From Butyricicoccus sp. (GTDB taxonomy: Bacteria; Bacillota; Clostridia; Oscillospirales; Butyricicoccaceae): DNA of 64,000 nucleotides. The translations under genes and the position numbers were made by a program. The notes beneath the pieces are model-generated. The model had not been told where the DNA came from. It was given only the letters and a program-made list of their open reading frames with translations, and ran no database searches. The DNA is taken from NCBI GenBank assembly GCA_017886875.1, contig JAGHIZ010000024.1, forward strand, positions 1-64,000. Reading direction: 5' to 3'. Numbering within the stretch: the first letter of the stretch is position 1; every line of letters starts with the position of its first letter. Shown here piece by piece: positions 17,662-25,957 of the stretch.

Positions 17662-18261
17662 ATGGATTCTATCTCTCATACCCGTGTAGCCAATCTTTTA
17701 TTGGCTTATGTTAAATCAACCTATGGTGTTAGCTTTGACGAAAACGCTTTTCGTTATGGCAACTTAAAACCTGACCTCACAGGAACATATCTTACAAAGC
17801 GTCATTACCCATCTATAATGTTTGATGAGGTTATGGATAAAATTCGTACATTCTTAAAGAAATATACTATTGAGCAGCATAACGGCAAGGATTTATCTAT
17901 AGATTTAGGCGAAATTTGCCACTATCTAACCGATTTCTTCTGTTATCCTCATAATGATGATATCTATAACAAGAGCTTGCTTGCTCATTATATCTATGAA
18001 AAACGTGTGGCTCTTAGCCTACGTCGCAAGCTCACCGAACAGGATTTTGACAACTGGGTTCAGTCTGTTATCCCTCCTGTTTCTGAAGATGCTCTTTTAA
18101 GCCGTATTAAGGCTATGCATGACCGTTACAAAAATGAAACTGTTCGTCACTGTATTGATAATGATTTAGTGCATATCTGCCAGATTTGTGCTATGTTTGT
18201 AACATCTGTTGTTAGTATCAGCTATGTTCCTGCATCTGAGCCAATCACCGCTTCTATTTAA
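17662..18261 (+). CDS. Zinc-dependent phospholipase C-like protein
   Basis: A 199-aa protein of the Zn_dep_PLPC family. It has the family's N-terminal segment with HTRVANLLL, GNLKPDLTG with a metal-type aspartate, and GEICHYLTDFFCYPHND with paired histidines, the set of His and Asp residues that bind zinc in phospholipase C. There is no signal peptide, so a cytoplasmic role and a substrate other than lecithin are likely; bacterial relatives are uncharacterised. GGAGGC precedes the ATG. Followed by a terminator. Confidence 0.75.
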   Translation: MDSISHTRVANLLLAYVKSTYGVSFDENAFRYGNLKPDLTGTYLTKRHYPSIMFDEVMDKIRTFLKKYTIEQHNGKDLSIDLGEICHYLTDFFCYPHNDDIYNKSLLAHYIYEKRVALSLRRKLTEQDFDNWVQSVIPPVSEDALLSRIKAMHDRYKNETVRHCIDNDLVHICQICAMFVTSVVSISYVPASEPITASI

Positions 18262-18274
18262 TCTAAAAGTTTTT

Positions 18275-18306
18275 AACCGCTGGAAATATAACCAGCGGTT
18301 TTTTAA
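18275..18306 (+). terminator. Intrinsic terminator
   Basis: AACCGCTGG pairs with CCAGCGGTT around AAATATAA, followed by six T. Confidence 0.9.
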
Positions 18307-18380
18307 ATTTTATTTGCATTTTACTAGACATCGTTTTATAATTATATCTGTTATAAAATTTGAATTTTTGGAGTAATTTT

Positions 18381-19385
18381 ATGAAAAAACGTGTTTTTAC
18401 TCTCTTTATTATGCTTTCTATGCTCTGCGGGTGTTCATCTTTAAAAAACTCGTCACAAGATTTTTTTGCAATGGATACTTTTATGAATATATCCGTTTGG
18501 GCAAATTCTAACACTGAAGCTGATACCATTCTTTCAAATGCACAAAAAGAGGTAAATGAGCTTAGCAACTGCCTTAGCAGACAAGTTTCTTCAAGCTCTA
18601 TTGCAAAGCTAAATTCAGCAAATGGCGAACCTGTAACACTTGATGATAATGCATATAATGCTTTAAAACAAGCGGTTGAGCTTGCAAAGTTTACAGATGG
18701 TGCTTTTGACCCAACTACCGCTGTACTTTCTGATTTATGGGGCATAGGCACTGACTCCCCTTCTGTTCCAAGTGACGAACAAATAAATGAGGCTTTAACT
18801 CATGTTGGATATGAAAATATAGTTTTTCTTGAAAATAATGGGGTTAAACTTTTAAACGGTGCTCAAATAGACCTTGGCGGCATTGGTAAAGGCTATGCAA
18901 CTGATTTAATAACTGAGGGCGTTTCAACACCAATGCTCGCTAGTTTAGGCGGAAATATCGGTGCATATGGAGAAAATCCAAACTCTGATGACGGTTTATG
19001 GTCAATAGGTCTGGCTGACCCTGATAATAACAGTTCTTATATAGCAAGTGTTAGAATAAAGGATTTATCTATTGTGACTTCTGGCGATTATGAACGTTAT
19101 TTTGAACAAGATGGCGTTAGATATCATCATATTTTCAATCCTAAAACTGGTTATCCCGCTCAAAATGAGCTTAGGGCGGTCACTGTTATTGATAAAAATT
19201 CAACCTGTGCAGATGCCCTTACTACTGCCCTTTTTGTTATGGGACTTAATACAGGAATAGAATTTTGTAAAAGCAACAATATAAATGCTGTTTTTATAAC
19301 AAAAGAACATAAAATATATACTGTCGGCTCTGTAAATTTAACCCTTGCTGAAGGTGCAGATTATGAAATTATTAAAAGCTCTTAA
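18381..19385 (+). CDS. apbE: FAD:protein FMN transferase (ApbE), lipoprotein
   Basis: Transfers FMN from FAD onto threonine of exported or membrane flavoproteins. The 334-aa protein starts at the ATG at 18381, after GGAG. A lipoprotein signal ends at the lipobox LCGC (Cys18), so it is anchored outside the membrane. Family motifs: AMDTFMNISVW, FDPTTAVLSDLWGIG, DLGGIGKGYATD, LGGNIGAYG, TSGDYERYF, HHIFNPKTGYPA and DALTTALFVMG. It is the first gene of a tight cluster (NusG-II protein, Gx transporter) with ferredoxin genes just beyond, pointing to a flavin/iron-sulfur electron-transfer function. The flavinylated partner is not visible in the window. Confidence 0.94.
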   Translation: MKKRVFTLFIMLSMLCGCSSLKNSSQDFFAMDTFMNISVWANSNTEADTILSNAQKEVNELSNCLSRQVSSSSIAKLNSANGEPVTLDDNAYNALKQAVELAKFTDGAFDPTTAVLSDLWGIGTDSPSVPSDEQINEALTHVGYENIVFLENNGVKLLNGAQIDLGGIGKGYATDLITEGVSTPMLASLGGNIGAYGENPNSDDGLWSIGLADPDNNSSYIASVRIKDLSIVTSGDYERYFEQDGVRYHHIFNPKTGYPAQNELRAVTVIDKNSTCADALTTALFVMGLNTGIEFCKSNNINAVFITKEHKIYTVGSVNLTLAEGADYEIIKSS

Positions 19386-19746
19386 AAAAGGTGATTTTGT
19401 TATATTTGCAGTTATATTAATTATAGCTACCATATGCCTTATACCTTTTATAAACACTCAAACTGACCAGTTAATCTGTGAAATTAGTCAAGATAATAAA
19501 ATTATACATAAAATAATATTGAATAAGGGTTACAAAGATAAAATAACAGTTGAAACAGAAAACGGAAAAAGTATTATCTATATTGAAAATAACTCGGTTT
19601 GGTTTGAGTATTCAGACTGTCCAGACCAAGTTTGTGTACATACTGGTAAACTTACACATGCGGGACAAATTGCTGTATGTTTACCAAATAAGGTTATAAT
19701 AAAACTTATTGGTCAACAAAACCAAATAGATGCTATTGCAACTTAA
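19363..19746 (+). CDS. NusG domain II-containing membrane-anchored protein
   Basis: A 127-aa protein with a short cytoplasmic start, one membrane helix (about 13-31) and an extracytoplasmic NusG-II domain. That domain carries the pair motif SDCPDQVCVHTGKL typical of this family and ends AVCLPNKVIIKL. It is not a transcription factor despite the name. The start at 19363 overlaps the apbE end by 23 bases. These proteins regularly sit between apbE and Gx-transporter genes in Firmicutes; their role is unknown, though a link to flavinylated redox proteins is plausible. Confidence 0.85.
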   Translation: MKLLKALKKGDFVIFAVILIIATICLIPFINTQTDQLICEISQDNKIIHKIILNKGYKDKITVETENGKSIIYIENNSVWFEYSDCPDQVCVHTGKLTHAGQIAVCLPNKVIIKLIGQQNQIDAIAT

Positions 19747-19757
19747 AGGGGGTTTTT

Positions 19758-20264
19758 ATGCGTAAACTATCACAATGTGGTTTATTAGTGGCTCTTGCTC
19801 TTGTGCTTTCTCTTATTGAAAGGCTTATCCCCTTACAGCTTATTGTTCCCATAGCAGGTATCAAACTAGGGCTTGCAAATATTGTAATTTTATTTGCTCT
19901 TATAATGCTTGATATCAAACAAACCGCTGTTATTTTTATATGTAGGATTGTCTTATCATCTATTTTTGCTGGTAGCTTTACAGGCTTTTTGTTCTCATTT
20001 TTAGGCGGTTTATTTTCAATAATTATTATGTATATACTGCTTAAATGGGAGGGAAAATTGTTTTCTTTTTATGGCATTTCTATAGCTGGTGCAGCAGCTC
20101 ACAATATAGGTCAAATAATCGCTGCTATATTTGTACTTAATAGCGTTTACATTGTCGCTTATTTGCCTATGTTGCTTATATGCTCTTTCCCATTAGGTTT
20201 TATAACAGGATATACAGCCAAAATAGTAATAAATCACTTAAAACAGATACACCTAACAGTATAA
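19758..20264 (+). CDS. Gx transporter family membrane protein
   Basis: A 168-aa protein with about five hydrophobic helices and the Gx_transp start LVALALVLSLIERLIP, followed by GIKLGLANIVILFAL. This family was often named heptaprenyl diphosphate synthase component I but looks like an ECF S-component-type transporter. It starts 11 bases after the NusG-II gene, so the apbE-NusG-II-Gx trio is one operon. Together with ApbE, a substrate linked to flavin or quinone is possible; this is inference. Confidence 0.82.
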   Translation: MRKLSQCGLLVALALVLSLIERLIPLQLIVPIAGIKLGLANIVILFALIMLDIKQTAVIFICRIVLSSIFAGSFTGFLFSFLGGLFSIIIMYILLKWEGKLFSFYGISIAGAAAHNIGQIIAAIFVLNSVYIVAYLPMLLICSFPLGFITGYTAKIVINHLKQIHLTV

Positions 20265-20286
20265 TTTTACTGTTAGGTGTTTTTTG
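20250..20286 (+). terminator. Intrinsic terminator of the apbE operon
   Basis: CACCTAACAGTA pairs with TACTGTTAGGTG around a short ATAATTT loop, followed by six T. The left arm overlaps the last codons of the transporter gene. Confidence 0.9.
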
Positions 20287-20353
20287 TGATTTTATCACAG
20301 AAATAAATTTAATAAAACGCTAATATAAATTAATAGAAATGAGGTGTTTTGTT

Positions 20354-20572
20354 ATGTCTACTTTAAAACGAGCTAAACGCACAGCCTTTGTTGACACTTC
20401 TCTTTGTGTTGCTTGTGGCTGTTGCAAGCGTGTATGTCCTATGAATGCAATTAGCATAAATAAAGGTATTTTTGCACTTGTAAATCCTGAAAAATGTGTT
20501 GGCTGTGGAAAATGTGCTAAAGAATGCCCTGCAAGCATAATAACTATCAAGGAGAATAACTATGAAAACTAA
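20354..20572 (+). CDS. 2[4Fe-4S] ferredoxin
   Basis: A 72-aa protein with two clusters, CVACGCCKRVCP and CVGCGKCAKECP, each a CX2CX2CX3CP motif for one [4Fe-4S]. A basic N-terminal leader (STLKRAKRTAF) precedes the first cluster. The ATG at 20354 is preceded by GAGGTG; an in-frame ATG at 20339 has no site. It overlaps the next membrane gene by 11 bases, so it probably gives electrons to, or takes them from, that protein. Confidence 0.92.
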   Translation: MSTLKRAKRTAFVDTSLCVACGCCKRVCPMNAISINKGIFALVNPEKCVGCGKCAKECPASIITIKENNYEN

Positions 20573-21137
20573 AAAGAATTGGTATGATTATTTATGGATA
20601 GCCTCTCTAACCTATTTAATTTTAGGCTTTTTTAATATTTTATTTGCATGGCTTGGTCTTATTTGTTTTTTTGTTCCGCTTATTATGGCTATCTCAGGTA
20701 AAGATAAAACATATTGTAATAAATATTGTGGTAGAGGTCAATTATTTGCCTTAATAGGCGGTAAATTTGGATTATCTCGAAAGAAAGATATCCCAAAATT
20801 TATGAAAAGCAAATATTTTAGATATGGCTTTTTAATTTTCTTTTTTGCTATGTTCTTTGTTATGCTTTTTAACACATATTTAGTTTTTTCTGGTGCAAGT
20901 GATTTAAAACAAGTAGTAACCCTACTTTGGACTTTTAAACTGCCATGGCATTGGGCTTATCATGGAACTATTATTTCTAATGGCGTAGCTCAATTCGCTT
21001 TTGGCTTTTATAGTGTAATGCTAACATCTACTGTACTTGGATTTATCACTATGATTTTATTTAAACCTCGCTCATGGTGTGTTTACTGTCCTATGGGCAC
21101 TATGACACAGTTAATTTGTAAGGCTAAATATAATTAA
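20562..21137 (+). CDS. NapH/YccM-like membrane 4Fe-4S protein
   Basis: A 191-aa membrane protein with about four helices of the Fer4_5 type. Two cysteine pairs are present: YCNKYCGRGQ in the first half and WCVYCPMGT near the end, the CxxxCG(R/P) and CxxCP patterns seen in NapH, RdxA and FixG membrane iron-sulfur proteins. It lacks the soluble ferredoxin part of those proteins, which may be supplied by the overlapping ferredoxin gene. A role moving electrons through the membrane is inferred from family and gene context. Confidence 0.8.
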   Translation: MKTKKNWYDYLWIASLTYLILGFFNILFAWLGLICFFVPLIMAISGKDKTYCNKYCGRGQLFALIGGKFGLSRKKDIPKFMKSKYFRYGFLIFFFAMFFVMLFNTYLVFSGASDLKQVVTLLWTFKLPWHWAYHGTIISNGVAQFAFGFYSVMLTSTVLGFITMILFKPRSWCVYCPMGTMTQLICKAKYN

Positions 21138-21165
21138 AACCGATGGTGTAAAACCATCGGTTTTT
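21136..21165. terminator. Bidirectional intrinsic terminator
   Basis: AAAACCGATGGT pairs with ACCATCGGTTTT around GTAAA, with flanking A and T runs; it serves both convergent genes. Confidence 0.9.
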
Positions 21166-21169
21166 GTTA

Positions 21170-22552
21170 TTAAGCATGTCTAATATCTGTAAATTCACTT
21201 ATTTCTCTGCTTATTGTGCACAAATCATCTACTGATAAATCATGTAAATTTTCATGACCTGTAATTCTTGCAAACATTTTTAGTTCTTCAAGTGATACAT
21301 TTAAGAAATTAGCCACTCTTTGAGCACCTATATCTTCATTTAGTCTTTTTCTAAGATTTTCATCTTGCGTTGCAACACCAACTGGACACATGCCTGTACC
21401 ACAAATCTTATATTGCTGACATGCTAATGCAATTAAAGCTGCTGAAGCAATAGCTATGGCATCTGCACCCATTGCAATCGCTTTTGCAAAATCTGATGAC
21501 ACTCTTAAACCGCCCGTTATAACTAGGCTTATGTCTGAATTTATACTATCAAGATACTTTCTAGCCCTATGTAATGCATAAATAGTAGGAACACTTGAAG
21601 CATCACGCAAAAGTTTTGGAGATGAACCCGTTGCACCACCACGACCATCTATTGTTATAAAATCTGGTTCAGCATATACACAAAACTCTAAATCTTTTTC
21701 AATTCTTCCAGCTGCGATTTTTATTCCAACTGGTCTACCCTCTGACACAGTCCTAATATGTGTTACAAGATTTTTTAAATCTTCTTTTGTTTCAATATTA
21801 GGAAACCTAGACGGTGCAATAACATCTTGTCCCATAGGTTTATTTCTTATTTTAGCAATTTCTTCTGTTACTTTATCTGCTGGAAGATGACCACCCATAC
21901 CCGGTTTTGTACCTTGACCAATTTTAATTTCAATAGCATCTGCATTTTTAAGGTTTTCTGGCGTTACACTATACAGATTTCCAACATATTCAAATATATA
22001 TTTATCTGCGGCTTTCATTTCTTCTGGTAATATTCCGCCCTCACCAGAACACATAGCACTTTTTGCCATTGCAGAACCTTTTGCAAGTGACACTTTAGCT
22101 TCTTTAGAAAGTGCACCAAATGACATATGAGAGATATAAACAGGATTTTCAAGCACCAGAGGTTTTTTAGCATTTTTACCTATAATTGTTTTTGTATTTA
22201 CATTTGCATGTTCATCTAATGGCATAGGGTTAAGTTGAGCACCTAATATTAAAATATCGTCCCAATTAGGCATTTTTAAATCTGTGCCCATAGCTGCAGA
22301 AATGCTTTTTCCTGTAACTGCCATCTCATGAATTTCTTTCATATATCTGCAACTTATATCTTGTCTTGCTAATTCTTTTGGATACTCTAAGCTTGTTGTT
22401 TTTAAAACAGTTTCTTTATTTTCGTTTTCTAAAAGGACAAACTTATCTAGTGGCTGATGACAAATAGGGCAATCTTTAAGCTCTGAAAAAGGCTTTCCTT
22501 CTTTTTCTTCATCGTATATGTAACCGCATATACTACATTTATATTTTGCCAT
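21170..22552 (-). CDS. Rubredoxin-like domain fused to FMN-binding glutamate synthase domain
   Basis: A 460-aa fusion. Residues 1-45 form a rubredoxin-type iron site (CSICGYIYDEEKEG and DCPICHQPLDKF). The rest is the FMN/iron-sulfur half of glutamate synthase, with EGGILPEEM, KIGQGTKPGMGGHLP, IDGRGGATGSSP, VITGGLR and the cysteines of QQYKICGTGMCPVGVATQ for the cluster. There is no amidotransferase domain, so it does not use glutamine the normal way; it may take ammonia or act on another substrate with rubredoxin as internal electron carrier. The ATG at 22552 follows GGAGAGAT; an in-frame GTG at 22636 has no site. Confidence 0.85.
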   Translation of the reverse strand: MAKYKCSICGYIYDEEKEGKPFSELKDCPICHQPLDKFVLLENENKETVLKTTSLEYPKELARQDISCRYMKEIHEMAVTGKSISAAMGTDLKMPNWDDILILGAQLNPMPLDEHANVNTKTIIGKNAKKPLVLENPVYISHMSFGALSKEAKVSLAKGSAMAKSAMCSGEGGILPEEMKAADKYIFEYVGNLYSVTPENLKNADAIEIKIGQGTKPGMGGHLPADKVTEEIAKIRNKPMGQDVIAPSRFPNIETKEDLKNLVTHIRTVSEGRPVGIKIAAGRIEKDLEFCVYAEPDFITIDGRGGATGSSPKLLRDASSVPTIYALHRARKYLDSINSDISLVITGGLRVSSDFAKAIAMGADAIAIASAALIALACQQYKICGTGMCPVGVATQDENLRKRLNEDIGAQRVANFLNVSLEELKMFARITGHENLHDLSVDDLCTISREISEFTDIRHA

Positions 22553-22761
22553 AATATCTCTCCTTTCATTCACAATATTTTGTGAACACTGTATATTCAT
22601 AGTATATATTAAGTCATATTTATTGTCAATGTTCACATTTTCAACAAAATATATTTATGTTTAAAGCTACATATAATATATGACATATTTTGTAAAGAAA
22701 GAGATAATATATTAAATTTGGAATAACAACTTATTATAATTTTTAAGATAAACCATCTATA

Positions 22762-25632
22762 TTAGTTTTTATCGTTTCCTTTCAAAAAAGTATTATAGAA
22801 ATCATCTACTGGAATTGGCTTACTATAATAATAACCCTGTCCATAGTTACAGCCCATAGATATAATTAAATCCTCCTCCTCTTTTGTTTCCACTCCCTCT
22901 GTAACTGTTTCAATTCCTAATTTTTTTGCCATTGCAAAAATTAAAGCCATAACTTCATATTGTGAACTTCTTTGTTCCTCTCTTAAATCCATTAGGAACA
23001 TACGGTCTAACTTTATCTTATCAATATGCAGTTTTCCAAGTGTATTTAATGATGAATAACCAGAACCAAAATCGTCCATAGATACATTAAACCCTGCATT
23101 ATTAAGTTTTGCAATAGTTTGATTAAGTTCTGCAATATTTTCAAAAGCCAAGCCTTCTAAAATCTCCAATACAATATACTTTGGTGGTACTTGATAACGA
23201 GATGTAATTTCCAGTAGTTTCTCTGTATAATCATCGCTGACAAATAGTGCTTTTGTCTGATTAACAGAAATTGTAATTGGAGTTATTCCCTCATCTATCC
23301 ATTTACGTAATATTTGACAACATTTTTCAAACATATAAAGGTCTAAATGCTTACAGAACCCATTTTGTTCAAACAAAGAAATAAATTTATCTGGGAAAAG
23401 AAGTCCACGGTCTTTTGTCTGCCAACGAACTAATGCTTCTGCACTGTCTACTTTACCAGTGAGCAAATTCATCTTTGGTTGAAGATAGATTTGGTATTGA
23501 TTTTCATTAAGAGCATCATACATATTTGTTTCAATATATTGGCGTAATTGCTCTTCTTTATGCATAGTTTCATTATACATACAAATAGCAGAACCACCTA
23601 TTTGTTTTGCATGAGACAATGCAACCATAAGATAGTTTAAGTTTACTTGTGTGTTAGATGGGTCTGGAGAAGTAGCAGAAGAAACCACACCACAGTAAAT
23701 AGAAATCTTATAACCGTCTAATAAATCCTCTGCCATCAATTTAAGCTGAGATTGAAGTTCATTTACTCTATGTTCTACATCTTTTTGCATATATTCTGAA
23801 ATATAAAGATAAAAACTATCTGCTGTTGGACGGCAAAGCAACTCACCTTCATTTATATTAATATCTAAAATATCCTTCATTTTACATAGAAGTTGGTCTG
23901 CTCTATGTGTTCCATAGGTATCATTAATATACTTAAAATTATGAATATTTAATGCAACAAGTGCCCCAGACTCACAATGTGTAATTTTTTGCTCAACTAA
24001 CTTACAGAAATAAGTGCGATTATATGCACCTGTTAATTCATCATAAATAGAAAGATGAAGTAATTTATTCTCATTGACCAATGTTCTATATGCCATTTTT
24101 CTATGATAAACATAAAAAGCAAATGCACAAATAATTAAAATAGCACTTACTGAGACAATCACAATAGTTGACCTATTTGCCAATATCTTTTCTTTCATTG
24201 AATATTCTACTTCATCTAAAAGATAAGTAGATAGACGAGCTTGTGTATCCTTATCATTTATAGAGCTTGAAAACTGGTTTAAAATTGAAATCATCATATT
24301 TGAATTTTCAAGAGTACCTGTAACAGCAACTGCATAGAAAAATTCTTTTTTATCAGCCCAGTTTGTTACAATATCATCATAAATAACTTCTTTACGAAGA
24401 TAATAATTTATAGAATATCCATCAATCCAAGCACAATAATCGTCATCTAATAATATTTTTTCCAAAGTTTCCTCTGTATTCATATCAAATTCCAATGTTT
24501 TCGCCTCTGTATGGTCATGTTTTCTGGAATAAGTACGAATTGCATAACTATGAAAATATGGAAGTGATAGACGAATTCTATTTTCACAAGAAAGTGCAGA
24601 ATCTGTTGCAACACAAGCTATCAAATCAACTTGATTATTCTCCACTAATTTAGTCGCATCGCTTAGATTGTCCTCAATAACTGCTTCATATTTTAGTCCA
24701 ACGCTCTTAGCAAAGTCATCAAAGTATTCTATAGCAAATCCTTTTAATTCACCATCTTTAATATACTGAAACGGTGCATTTCCTGTAAAAAACAACACTT
24801 TAACCGTTCCTAATGACTTAATATATTCCAATTCTTCCTCAGAGGCACGGAAAAAATCAGAATTCATAAAATATCGCTCATAGAGTTCATATTGAAGATT
24901 TTCATATGAATTTGATACAATAGCCAATGCAGAATTTAGTTCTGGAAGTAAATCCTCACGCTCAAGAGATAGTGCAAAATAATAAGGTGTAGGAGAAAAA
25001 CGTCCAATACTTCTTAATCCGTCTATCAGAGAAATATCCACCTGAAGAACTGCATCTGTTTCACCACTAAGAACAGAATTTACCATTTCATCAGCTGTTT
25101 CATAATTCACTACTTCATAAGTAAAACCATTAACTTTTGCATATTGCTCGAATAGCTCCATTCTTTTCGCCATTTTAGGATATGATGCGACTCTTATTCC
25201 ATTCCAATCAGCAAAATTTTCATTTATATAGCTAGAATCTTCACGAACAGCTAAAACTGTATAAGTAGAGCCATAACTATAGCTAGGATAAAGAAGCATC
25301 TCCTCTAAATCTGCATTACGGTTCATGGTGCCCATCATATCAATCTCACCATTTTCCAGTTTATCCAATAGTGTAGATAGCTGTGTATTTATATCCCCCT
25401 CTACTTGAACATATTCAATTTCCCAGTCAGTAAATAGTGTTAACTGGTTCATATAATCCACTAAATACCCAGTATAATCTCCATTTTCATCAATATATGA
25501 TATGCCATCTTGAATAGGAAAGCCAACACGCACAACTTTTGATTGATTATTAGATGCATATGCAACAATTCCTAAAGATAATAATACCACCATAAAAATT
25601 ACAACGAAAACAACCCGCTTTAATGTTTTCAT
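22762..25632 (-). CDS. Periplasmic-binding-type sensor with degenerate GGDEF and active-type EAL (c-di-GMP phosphodiesterase)
   Basis: A 956-aa membrane protein. A signal helix (about 7-26) leads to two solute-binding (SBP_bac_3-like) domains in tandem; VVRVGFPIQDGISYIDENG starts the first and VKVLFFTGNAPFQYIKDG the second. A membrane helix near 495-515 precedes the GGDEF domain, whose signature has decayed to TADSF, and an EAL domain that keeps EALVRW, SVNQTK, ILEGL, DDFGSGYSSL, KLDRMFL and TEGVET. It should sense an amino acid or similar small molecule and degrade c-di-GMP. A GGGAAA-type site lies before the ATG. The transcript has a leader of about 180 bases. Confidence 0.88.
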   Translation of the reverse strand: MKTLKRVVFVVIFMVVLLSLGIVAYASNNQSKVVRVGFPIQDGISYIDENGDYTGYLVDYMNQLTLFTDWEIEYVQVEGDINTQLSTLLDKLENGEIDMMGTMNRNADLEEMLLYPSYSYGSTYTVLAVREDSSYINENFADWNGIRVASYPKMAKRMELFEQYAKVNGFTYEVVNYETADEMVNSVLSGETDAVLQVDISLIDGLRSIGRFSPTPYYFALSLEREDLLPELNSALAIVSNSYENLQYELYERYFMNSDFFRASEEELEYIKSLGTVKVLFFTGNAPFQYIKDGELKGFAIEYFDDFAKSVGLKYEAVIEDNLSDATKLVENNQVDLIACVATDSALSCENRIRLSLPYFHSYAIRTYSRKHDHTEAKTLEFDMNTEETLEKILLDDDYCAWIDGYSINYYLRKEVIYDDIVTNWADKKEFFYAVAVTGTLENSNMMISILNQFSSSINDKDTQARLSTYLLDEVEYSMKEKILANRSTIVIVSVSAILIICAFAFYVYHRKMAYRTLVNENKLLHLSIYDELTGAYNRTYFCKLVEQKITHCESGALVALNIHNFKYINDTYGTHRADQLLCKMKDILDININEGELLCRPTADSFYLYISEYMQKDVEHRVNELQSQLKLMAEDLLDGYKISIYCGVVSSATSPDPSNTQVNLNYLMVALSHAKQIGGSAICMYNETMHKEEQLRQYIETNMYDALNENQYQIYLQPKMNLLTGKVDSAEALVRWQTKDRGLLFPDKFISLFEQNGFCKHLDLYMFEKCCQILRKWIDEGITPITISVNQTKALFVSDDYTEKLLEITSRYQVPPKYIVLEILEGLAFENIAELNQTIAKLNNAGFNVSMDDFGSGYSSLNTLGKLHIDKIKLDRMFLMDLREEQRSSQYEVMALIFAMAKKLGIETVTEGVETKEEEDLIISMGCNYGQGYYYSKPIPVDDFYNTFLKGNDKN

Positions 25633-25823
25633 ATCATTTTCCCTTTCTCTTACTCACATATATTTACTTATAAAATGCAACTTAATTAAATTGTAAAAAT
25701 ATGTACAAAAAGTACCATGACTACTACAGCAATAGCCATGGCACGAATAATGGCAACATAGCTATACTAAGCAATATTTATAATTCTGCCGTACTTAAAT
25801 TTTATTTACTTATATACGGTTAC
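25633..25823 (-). other. Long 5' leader and intergenic region upstream of the 956-aa phosphodiesterase
   Basis: Between this gene and the DUF4143 ATPase gene lie 325 bases without a convincing gene. The promoter at 25824-25852 puts the transcript start near 25816, giving a leader of about 180 bases. It contains a GCCATGGC palindrome and small stems but no riboswitch I recognise. The part from 25853 to 25957 is very A+T-rich and shows nothing clear. Confidence 0.45.
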
Positions 25824-25852
25824 ATTCTACCTTTTTTTAGTACCATAGTCAA
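25824..25852 (-). promoter_or_regulatory. Sigma-A promoter of the 956-aa phosphodiesterase
   Basis: On the minus strand, TTGACT (25852-25847), a 17-base spacer and TAGAAT (25829-25824). The spacer contains ATGGTACT, part of which recurs as GGTACTTT near 25710 downstream. Confidence 0.7.
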
Positions 25853-25957
25853 GATTTTTCTATACTATAAACTTTAATTTTTTATATTTTTACTTACTTT
25901 TCATTCACTTTAATAATTTAATCTATTATACTTTTATAATTATATTATACTACTTAA

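Noticed and set aside
25700..25790. Possible leader peptide (MAIAVVVMVLFVHIFTI-like) in the phosphodiesterase leader
   Set aside because: No ribosome site before the ATG and the sequence is within palindromic DNA.
25633..25823. c-di-GMP riboswitch in the phosphodiesterase leader
   Set aside because: The conserved GEMM bases are absent.
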